Program-made: the position numbers and the translations under genes
Notes under the pieces: model-generated
The model's database searches: none
What the model saw: only the letters and a program-made list of their open reading frames with translations
What the model was told of the DNA's origin: nothing
Assembly: GCA_964502525.1 (NCBI GenBank)
Contig: CAZCXH010000002.1
Span: 37,628 to 101,627 of the forward strand
Direction of reading: 5' to 3'
Length of the DNA stretch: 64,000 nt
From: DATLYB01 sp964502525
Lineage (GTDB): Bacteria; Bacteroidota; Bacteroidia; Chitinophagales; CAIOSU01
In this document: piece by piece, positions 57,629 through 64,000 of the stretch
How the letters are laid out: every line of letters begins with the position of its first letter
Position numbering within the stretch: the first letter of the stretch is position 1

Positions 57629-59329
57629 ATGAAACTATTGAAGGTGAAGATCCTGACGGGATTGATGATTTTAACGATCTATGCAGGGACAGCTCAAAAC
57701 CCCAAACAAGCAAACATCTGGTATTTCGGAAATAAAGCCGGATTGGATTTTACCAATGGCAATCCGTCAGTACTGACCAATGGCGCCATGGAAGTGTATG
57801 AAGGCACCGCAACAATTTGCAGCGATGAAGGAACCCTTTTGTTTTACACAAATGGAGGAAATCAACCATATACAGGAGCCATCTGGAATCGCACCCACCT
57901 GGTAATGCCCAACGGGTATTTAGAAAACACTGCCGGATGTTCCAGTTCCATTCAATCATCCATAATTGTCAAGAAGCCCGGGAGCGAAAATTTCTATTAC
58001 CTCTTCGCAACCGATTGTTATGAAAACAGCTTCGAGAACGGGTTAACCTATACCATCATTGACATGAATCTGGACGGAGGGTTAGGTGATGTGGTTGTAA
58101 AAGGAGAGGTGATTGTCCCAAACACAACAGAATCGCTTGCCGCAGCCATTCATGATAACGGAAAAGATTATTGGATCATCACCCACCAGGTGAACAGCGA
58201 CAGTTTTTTTGTTTATCAATTTGCGAAAGAGGGCATTGTCGGGATGGTTAAAACCAAAATAGGTCCGGTTGCTGATGAATTTGCTGGCGAAATAAGAGTA
58301 TCCGCTAACGGTGAAAGGCTTGTTTTTGCAGGAAATTCATTTACAGCTCTTTTTGACTTCGATGCTTCAACGGGCGTAATCAGCAACTACCGTGATCTTG
58401 GCGCCACCTGCTTCATGGCTTGTTTCTCTCCGGATTGCAAGTTGCTTTACGGAGTAGATCTTCTGGACAGAAAAATTTATCAATTTGACATGCTCGCGCA
58501 CAATATCAGGACTTCCAAGACGCTTGTCGGATCATCCTCCGATTATATAGGAACAATGCAAATCGGTCCAGACAATAAAATTTATGTTGCCATGCGCAAC
58601 AGCCAGTATATGGGCGTGATTACCCGCCCCAACATCAGGGGCGTCCATTGCAATTTTATTAAAGATGACATTTACCTTAACGGCAAATATGGCAGCTTTG
58701 GCCTCCCCAATTATCCCAACAATGTGCTTGGCGAATGCGGCTCATACCCGATTGAAAATGTAACGAAATATGAGCCTCAATTTTTAGTAAAAAACCTCAG
58801 TCCCAGGCAAATCGTGCTCGAACTGAATCCATCTCCGGAAGCCACCGAGTATCGAATCAGCAGGAGAGAAACGGGTTCTGCCGAATGGGAAAATTTTGAA
58901 ACAACCTCCAACATCATTTTCAATGATAACCTTAACGAAAATACGGAGTATGAATTCAGGGTGAATGCCGTGGTTTACCCCGACCATATCTACGAACTCA
59001 TCTACGATCACAACTTTGAGGACGTTATCAAAGGGGACAACAGCATCAAAACATTCAAAGCGCGAACCTCCAATGGCATTGACTTTGACGTTTATCCCAA
59101 TCCGGCAAAAGAAAAAGCCACCGTGGAAATGTATCTAAAGAAAAATTCTTCCGTAGAAATACTGATAACAGACCTGGGAGGCAAAGTGATACTTCACAAC
59201 AATTTTGAAGGCAAAAGCGGCTGGCAGCAGTTTGACCTGCCGCTCAATGATATCAACAGCGGAATCTACCAACTCTCCCTGAAGTGCGGAAGCATGAATG
59301 GATATAAAAAATTAGTAATCGTTGATTGA
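57629..59329 (+). CDS. Secreted beta-propeller/fibronectin protein with T9SS C-terminal domain
   Basis: 566 residues: signal peptide (KILTGLMILTIYAGTAQ), a domain with repeated WYFGNKAGLDFTNGNPSVL / LYGVDLLDRKIYQFDMLAHN / KIYVAMRNSQYMGVITRPN strand patterns resembling a beta-propeller of T9SS cargo proteins, a fibronectin-like stretch (RQIVLELNPSPEATEYRISR, ETGSAEWENFETTSNIIFND) and a C-terminal sorting domain starting DFDVYPNPAKEKATVEMY. Expected on the cell surface or released. The opposite T9SS gene is divergent. It ends before a hairpin terminator. Confidence 0.82.
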   Translation: MKLLKVKILTGLMILTIYAGTAQNPKQANIWYFGNKAGLDFTNGNPSVLTNGAMEVYEGTATICSDEGTLLFYTNGGNQPYTGAIWNRTHLVMPNGYLENTAGCSSSIQSSIIVKKPGSENFYYLFATDCYENSFENGLTYTIIDMNLDGGLGDVVVKGEVIVPNTTESLAAAIHDNGKDYWIITHQVNSDSFFVYQFAKEGIVGMVKTKIGPVADEFAGEIRVSANGERLVFAGNSFTALFDFDASTGVISNYRDLGATCFMACFSPDCKLLYGVDLLDRKIYQFDMLAHNIRTSKTLVGSSSDYIGTMQIGPDNKIYVAMRNSQYMGVITRPNIRGVHCNFIKDDIYLNGKYGSFGLPNYPNNVLGECGSYPIENVTKYEPQFLVKNLSPRQIVLELNPSPEATEYRISRRETGSAEWENFETTSNIIFNDNLNENTEYEFRVNAVVYPDHIYELIYDHNFEDVIKGDNSIKTFKARTSNGIDFDVYPNPAKEKATVEMYLKKNSSVEILITDLGGKVILHNNFEGKSGWQQFDLPLNDINSGIYQLSLKCGSMNGYKKLVIVD

Positions 59330-59352
59330 AGATCTTTCTATGAGGGTTGGGT

Positions 59353-59394
59353 TTGAGAAGGGGAGGCTATGATGGCTTCCCCTTCTCAATTTTT
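59353..59394. terminator. Bidirectional hairpin terminator
   Basis: TTGAGAAGGGGA and its complement TCCCCTTCTCAA around a 13-nt loop, followed by TTTTT on the plus strand. It terminates the 57629-59329 gene. The stop codon of dapF (minus strand, 59386-59388) lies inside the right arm. Confidence 0.8.
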
Positions 59395-60216
59395 GGGATG
59401 TCTGAATCTCTGAATCTTCTCTGAAAAGCCGCCCGGATCAATTTCCCCTTTGAAAACAAATACGGCTTTTCCGATCAGCCAAATGTCTGAAAAGCCGCTG
59501 CTCGTTTTATCGAAAGTTACTGTAAAAAAACCTCCCGGGGTATCAAGATGCACTTCACGTGTCAGATGCTGTTTGCCGTTCTTCAATGAGCTGACCAAAG
59601 CCGATGCCACCACTCCGGTGCCACATGAAAGCGTCTCGTCCTCCACTCCCCGCTCATAAGTTCTGACCTTCAGCCTGTTTTTAGAAGCTTCTATAAAATT
59701 CACATTGATCCCTTGCCTGGCGAATTCCCTGCTATTCCTGATTCTTCTTCCCGCATCCTTTACATTCAGCCCATCAACGTTCTTAATAAACTTTACATAG
59801 TGAGGCGATCCGGTGTTGATTATATAGTCTTTACCGCGCATTTTCCAGGAGGATACATCGCCCATCTTCAACTTCACTATTCCATTTTTCTCCATCACTC
59901 CTTCATGAACTCCGTCAATCGCCAGGAAACGGGTGCGGTTTCCGATAAGCCCGATCTCATGCGCGAATTTAATGATGCACCTGCCGCCATTGCCGCACAT
60001 CGTGCTTTCCCTCCCGTCAGAGTTGTAGTATTTCATTTCAAAATCATATTCCTTGCTCCTGTTCAGAAGTATAAGACCGTCAGCGCCAATGCCGAACCTG
60101 CGGTTGCAGAGTGACGCTATTAACCGCTTTGATAAACCGTCCAACCGGCCTTTTCTGTTATCAAACAGAATGAAATCGTTGCCATTGCCGTGATACTTAT
60201 GAAATTCAATTCTCAT
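59386..60216 (-). CDS. dapF: Diaminopimelate epimerase
   Basis: Converts LL- to meso-diaminopimelate for lysine and peptidoglycan. 276 residues. Both catalytic cysteines are present: C74 in MCGNGGRC and C198 in LSCGTGVVASAL. FHKYHGNGNDFILFDN and FGIGADGLILL are the usual N-terminal blocks. The gene is divergent from htrA. Its 3' end overlaps the terminator of the neighbouring cargo gene, so the two converge. Confidence 0.94.
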   Translation of the reverse strand: MRIEFHKYHGNGNDFILFDNRKGRLDGLSKRLIASLCNRRFGIGADGLILLNRSKEYDFEMKYYNSDGRESTMCGNGGRCIIKFAHEIGLIGNRTRFLAIDGVHEGVMEKNGIVKLKMGDVSSWKMRGKDYIINTGSPHYVKFIKNVDGLNVKDAGRRIRNSREFARQGINVNFIEASKNRLKVRTYERGVEDETLSCGTGVVASALVSSLKNGKQHLTREVHLDTPGGFFTVTFDKTSSGFSDIWLIGKAVFVFKGEIDPGGFSEKIQRFRHPKN

Positions 60217-60375
60217 ACTTAAACCTTTCCGGTTAAATTGTGTTAAAATGATTAAAAACGTGTCAAAATTACAGTTGAACTGATACTATTCCGGCATCAT
60301 TTGTGTTGATATTTGCGTCTGAGAGTTCAGGCACTATAATTGAAACATAAAAGCACGAATCAAAAACCTAAAATC

Positions 60376-61854
60376 ATGAAAAAAAATTCTGTAATCCCGA
60401 TTGTTGCGATTTCGGCCATCATCAGCATGATGACTTCGGTCGTAATTATGAAATTGGTTGATAAGGAACCTGCAACCGTAATCCGGGAAACGCAGCCGGT
60501 GAAGTTTGCAAACTACAGCCTGCCTTCCAACATAAATCAGCCTGCCGATTTCACTTACGCGGCAAGCGTTACAACTCCCGGAGTGGTTCACGTCACATCC
60601 AAAGTGATGCCCAAGCAGACCAGCAACAATTACTATAACCCCTTCCGGGATTTCTTTGGAGACGATTTCTGGGGTTGGGGCGCTCCACCTAAAAATTACC
60701 AACCACAACCCAACATAGCCTCCGGTTCAGGCGTGATTATATCTCCGGACGGATATATCGTTACCAATAATCACGTAATCAAAGATGCGGATGAAATAGA
60801 AGTGATACTTCATGATAATGAGAAGCTTGCTGCCGCACTGGTTGGTGTTGACCCCTCCACCGACCTGGCATTGATCAAGGTTGAAAAACAGGGCTTGCCT
60901 TACATCGTATTTGGAAATTCCGACTCCCTCGAGATCGGTGCGTGGGTGCTCGCAGTGGGGAATCCTTTCAATTTGTCGTCAACCGTTACAGCCGGCATCG
61001 TCAGCGCAAAAGGCAGGAACATCAACATCCTCGAAAGCCAGTCAGCCATTGAATCGTTCATACAGACTGATGCAGCAGTGAATCCCGGCAACAGCGGTGG
61101 AGCCTTGGTTGACATCAGCGGAAAGCTGGTTGGCATCAACACAGCCATCGCTTCTCCCACCGGAGCCTATGCCGGGTATTCGTTTGCTGTACCGGCTAAT
61201 CTTGTAAAAAAAGTAGTGGGTGACATTAAGGAATTCGGCATTGTGCAAAGAGGTTTTCTCGGAGTCACCATCAGGAACATTGATTCTGATCTTGCGAAGG
61301 AACAGGAACTGCAAGACCTCCGGGGAGTGTATGTTGAACAGGTGGTGGAAGGCAGCGCTGCTGATGATGCGGGAATAAAACCAAAAGACGTCATCAAATC
61401 CATCAATGGCGTTGAAGTGACTACTTCTCCTAAGCTTCAGGAGGTGGTGGCGCAATACAGGCCCGGAGACAAACTTGAAGTTGTTTATGTGAGGGACGGG
61501 GACCTTAAAAAAACGGATATCACGCTGAAGAATAAGGATAAAGGAACTGAATACCTCACCAAGGCAACCGTTGAAGTGATTGACCAGTTGGGCGTTGAAT
61601 TAACGGAGGTCCCGAAGAGTGACAGGGATAAATTGGGCATAAAGGGCGGAGTAAAGGTAAATGGCATCCGGGATGGAAAGATTAAAAAATATACCGACAT
61701 GCGGGATGGATTTATTATCACAAAAATTGATAAACAGCCCGTTTACTCGTCAGATGACGTGGTCAGAATCCTCAGCAACAAAAAAGGCGGAGTGATGATC
61801 GAAGGCGTTTATCCGGATTATCCCGGCACCTACTATTATGCCTTCGGCATGTAA
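60376..61854 (+). CDS. DegP/HtrA-family serine protease (Do)
   Basis: Periplasmic quality-control protease and chaperone. 492 residues. N-terminal membrane segment (VIPIVAISAIISMMTSVVIM, probably a signal anchor), protease domain with the triad H133 (TNNHVIKDADE), D163 (STDLALIKV) and S240 (NPGNSGGALVD), then two PDZ domains (RGFLGVTIRNIDSD..., and EVIDQLGVELTEVP...). It lacks DegS features. Start ATG 60376 preferred over the 60340 frame. Followed by a terminator shared with the convergent M28 gene. Confidence 0.92.
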   Translation: MKKNSVIPIVAISAIISMMTSVVIMKLVDKEPATVIRETQPVKFANYSLPSNINQPADFTYAASVTTPGVVHVTSKVMPKQTSNNYYNPFRDFFGDDFWGWGAPPKNYQPQPNIASGSGVIISPDGYIVTNNHVIKDADEIEVILHDNEKLAAALVGVDPSTDLALIKVEKQGLPYIVFGNSDSLEIGAWVLAVGNPFNLSSTVTAGIVSAKGRNINILESQSAIESFIQTDAAVNPGNSGGALVDISGKLVGINTAIASPTGAYAGYSFAVPANLVKKVVGDIKEFGIVQRGFLGVTIRNIDSDLAKEQELQDLRGVYVEQVVEGSAADDAGIKPKDVIKSINGVEVTTSPKLQEVVAQYRPGDKLEVVYVRDGDLKKTDITLKNKDKGTEYLTKATVEVIDQLGVELTEVPKSDRDKLGIKGGVKVNGIRDGKIKKYTDMRDGFIITKIDKQPVYSSDDVVRILSNKKGGVMIEGVYPDYPGTYYYAFGM

Positions 61855-61891
61855 AGATTCGGTTGGTTGTCCGCCTGTATGGGCGGATATG

Positions 61892-61916
61892 AAAAGCCCG
61901 CTCCCAGCGGGCTTTT
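61892..61916. terminator. Bidirectional Rho-independent terminator
   Basis: AAAAGCCCGCT and AGCGGGCTTTT form an 11-bp stem with a 3-nt CCC loop. A and T runs on both sides allow termination of htrA (plus) and of the M28 peptidase gene (minus). Confidence 0.88.
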
Positions 61917-61921
61917 CTGCT

Positions 61922-63493
61922 TTAACGCATTATGAATATCTTCCTTGCAAAACAATTTTTTGCGTTGCCGGCTTCCAGTAAATAATAACCTGACCCGCTG
62001 ATGTTTCCTAAATCAATTTCAGCGCGTGTTTCCGGCCGGAATTCCTGAAGTTTAATGACCTTGCCATCCAGTGAAATTAGTTTGACAATCATGCCTTCAT
62101 TGCCGCAGTTGTTGGTTGAAACCGAAAGTCGCCTGCCCTCGGTGTCTTGATTCACAATAAATCTGCATTTCCCGCTGCCACTTTCCCAAACCGAAGAACG
62201 AGGATCAGGCGTTACCTGCGCAACCTCAATATCGGCATGGAGCGGCTTCGCAAGGCTCAACAGCATAGCTGTCACCGTTTTGGTCACATCGCTCATAAAA
62301 CCGTAGTTCAATGTAGCCGGGACATCTGTTGCTTTGTGATAATTCGGGTTGCGCGTTTCTGCGCCATCGGAAAGGTGCAGCGCCCTATATCCGGCTTCCC
62401 AAAAAGGCGCATGGTCGCTTCTGAGCGCATCATCAATGACAATTCCGTCAGGAAGCGGAACGGAACCTACCAGCAATGACGGCACATGCTCCGTTGCCAT
62501 GCTGTCGAACAGCGTCAGAAGAGAATTTGAGTTGGAATTGGCGGTGCTGATGATAAAATTTGCCCTGAAATCATTGGCGGCAAGTTCCGCATACAACTCG
62601 GGAAACAGAAGGTTGAAACCTGCCGGAAGCGTTTGAGAGTTGGGCAGATCGCTGAAATAACCGATCATATCCATGTTGATGACGCCCTCAATATCTTCAT
62701 CCGGCATGATTCCTTCCGGAACGAAAGCCTGGCTGCCGGCAAGCCCGGCTTCCTCAAGGTCAAAAGCGATGAACTCCACAGTATATGCAAGTTCAAGAGG
62801 GGCGATCACCCTCAAAATTTCAAGAATGCCGGCTATGCCGCTTCCGTTGTCATCAGCGCCCGGACTGTTGACCACCGTGTCGTAGTGCCCGTCAACGATA
62901 AAAGTTTTAGTGTTGCCCACGGAACCTGGTTTTTTCCCGATAACATTCTGCCCTGTGAACGTGTCGAATGGAAACTCGTGCAATCTTGCTTGCAGCCCGT
63001 ACCGCTGAAACCTTGCCGTCAGCGAATCCCTCACGTCCGCGCGATGCTGCGCGCCTGTGGCATGATTGCGAATGCCTGAGATCAATTGAGCATTCTGCTT
63101 AAGCCTTGCGGTGTCTATCTGGCTGATGATTTGCCCGATATCAAGGGCGCGGTCATCGGCAACAAGCTTCACCTTAAAATCACCAACCTTCCGGGAAACC
63201 GAGTCGGGATATTGCCATACTATCACTTTTCCCGAGCCCTGGCTGACAGGATAACCCACGTCACCCGCGGCATTTGAAGTATTAAGGTTATACAGTATGC
63301 CTCCATCGCAGGATGCGCTGAGAAGGACCTCCATCTCGTCATTTTCCGCATCACTCACATCATACGTTACCACCAATTCGTGAAAAATCGTATCCGCAAG
63401 CGCAGTGATGTTGGTTATTACGGGGGGATTGTTTTGGGAAATTGCCGGCAGGAAAAAAATCAGGAAAGAAACTATTGATGCGGTTGTTTTCAT
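61922..63493 (-). CDS. Secreted M28-family metallopeptidase with T9SS C-terminal domain
   Basis: 523 residues with signal peptide (ASIVSFLIFFLPAISQ). The middle contains the two-zinc M28 site: FIVDGHYDTVVNSPGADDNG (His, Asp), FIAFDLEEAGLAGSQ (Glu, Glu), INMDMIGYF (Asp) and DALRSDHAPFWEAGYRALHL (His). The N-terminal ~150 residues are a beta-sandwich-like extra domain and the C-terminal ~80 residues (from about VAQVTPDPRSSVWESG) look like a sorting domain. Expected on the cell surface, degrading peptides. Its 3' end is only 5 nt from the shared terminator. Confidence 0.87.
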   Translation of the reverse strand: MKTTASIVSFLIFFLPAISQNNPPVITNITALADTIFHELVVTYDVSDAENDEMEVLLSASCDGGILYNLNTSNAAGDVGYPVSQGSGKVIVWQYPDSVSRKVGDFKVKLVADDRALDIGQIISQIDTARLKQNAQLISGIRNHATGAQHRADVRDSLTARFQRYGLQARLHEFPFDTFTGQNVIGKKPGSVGNTKTFIVDGHYDTVVNSPGADDNGSGIAGILEILRVIAPLELAYTVEFIAFDLEEAGLAGSQAFVPEGIMPDEDIEGVINMDMIGYFSDLPNSQTLPAGFNLLFPELYAELAANDFRANFIISTANSNSNSLLTLFDSMATEHVPSLLVGSVPLPDGIVIDDALRSDHAPFWEAGYRALHLSDGAETRNPNYHKATDVPATLNYGFMSDVTKTVTAMLLSLAKPLHADIEVAQVTPDPRSSVWESGSGKCRFIVNQDTEGRRLSVSTNNCGNEGMIVKLISLDGKVIKLQEFRPETRAEIDLGNISGSGYYLLEAGNAKNCFARKIFIMR

Positions 63494-63720
63494 GCAGAAA
63501 TGACGCTTTAAAAATAAGAGGATCTACTGTTAATGTTGTGAAAATAAGGCAAGTTTAGTTCAAGTTTGAGGGATAAATACCTAAGAATTTTTCAAGCGAT
63601 TGCTGAAGTTGGACAAGCCCTGAAGGTGAAGCGAGTCGAACAAGCAGAAGATACCAAACATGTTCAGTCTATCTGAAATATGAAAGCCGGAAATGGATAG
63701 ATGAACCGATCAGAGAGATA
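63494..63720. other. Gene-free stretch upstream of the M28 gene
   Basis: About 230 bp containing the promoter region of the M28 peptidase and unrecognised sequence. I see no gene or clear repeat. Confidence 0.5.
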
Positions 63721-63960
63721 TTTCCGGTCTATGATTTCTTGGAGGAGCAGACGTGGCGGCATTTGAATACGATGCAGCACCAGACGTACATCCATTGCCG
63801 CACCCCGCGCATCAAGCTGCAGACGGCAGGATAGCCAGTTGCCCGGTGACTAGGGGAGATGAAGGAGAGCGGCACACCCACGGGTTTGAATACAATGCCA
63901 TCCGGACACTTCAGGCTACGCACCACCATAATAGTAAAATCAAATTTAATGTCTCCTACG
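63721..63960 (+). pseudogene. ISL3-like transposase remnant
   Basis: From 63721 the plus strand reads FPVYDFLEEQTWRHLNTMQH then QTYIHCRTPRIKLQTAG and a stop at 63832, followed after a frameshift by GDEGERHTHGFEY. The R.WRHL...TYI..R.PR.K pattern is the N-terminal region of ISL3-family transposases, where the zinc finger and the catalytic core would follow. The first in-frame stop, frameshift and lack of a core show it is dead. It runs off the end of the window. Confidence 0.45.
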
Positions 63961-64000
63961 GGGAATGGGAGAAAATCCCCCACCTTCAGGTGGAGACTTT

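Noticed and set aside
1..64000. tRNA and rRNA genes
   Set aside because: I looked for T-loop-like GGTTCGAATCC sequences with a paired acceptor stem and for rRNA sequence and found none convincing.

Overview
The window is chromosomal DNA of a member of the Bacteroidota, probably an environmental, Chitinophagia- or Saprospiria-like lineage. I infer this from five secreted proteins with C-terminal sorting-type domains of the type IX secretion system (at 768, 33040, 55627, 57629 and 61922), promoter boxes of the Bacteroidota form TAnnTTTG, a CcsA/CcmB cytochrome c maturation cluster, and a 7TM-HD (PgpH-type) phosphodiesterase. Most genes are housekeeping and tightly packed on both strands. I found no rRNA, tRNA or CRISPR array.

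Layout. 1-9.9 kb: family 5 uracil-DNA glycosylase, a secreted GH28-like beta-helix protein, a TPR protein, an M1 aminopeptidase with a barrel-like C-terminal half, a secreted amidotransferase-fold protein, and isocitrate dehydrogenase. 9.9-15.0 kb: arginine genes argB, an argE-like deacylase and argH, with a RelE/ParE-type module before argB and a McrC remnant, a HicB-like protein and a VapC module between the deacylase and argH. 15-31 kb: rhodanese lipoprotein, transglutaminase-like protein, IS3 remnant, 2-hydroxyacid dehydrogenase, lysoplasmalogenase/DUF445 pair, phospholipid genes psd and cdsA, CPBP protease, dusB, a zinc peptidase, a heptosyltransferase-like GT9, murB and pgpH. 31-42 kb: a TMTC-like membrane protein, a kelch protein, a Tat-exported aminotransferase, aat, holA, a solitary HsdR N-terminal-domain protein, gdhA and ccmB-ccsA-ccmD. 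42-54.4 kb: repeats around a coiled-coil protein, a halogenase-like flavoprotein, accC, a methyltransferase, and a complete six-gene ebo cluster (eboA-F). 54.4-64 kb: small membrane and TPR proteins, two T9SS cargo proteins, dapF, an HtrA protease, an M28 peptidase and an ISL3-like remnant.

The most distinctive signals are the ebo cluster and the intergenic DNA. At least ten intergenic spaces hold arrays made of one short word (about 7-10 nt) repeated imperfectly, most with the complementary word on a second arm so that the space can fold into a long hairpin. Different spaces use different words, and several arrays begin inside the last codons or stop codon of a neighbouring gene. There are also a roughly 98-bp inverted-repeat element in several copies, a 130-bp IS5-like MITE with an 8-9 bp target duplication, a 255-bp element with perfect 17-bp terminal inverted repeats enclosing about five hairpins, and a CGTCCG-rich repeat duplicated on both sides of a small coiled-coil gene. 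Several genes (halogenase-like, accC, eboA, eboE and the HicB-like gene) have a TAnnTTTG box ending only 5-6 nt before the start codon, which suggests leaderless or nearly leaderless transcripts.
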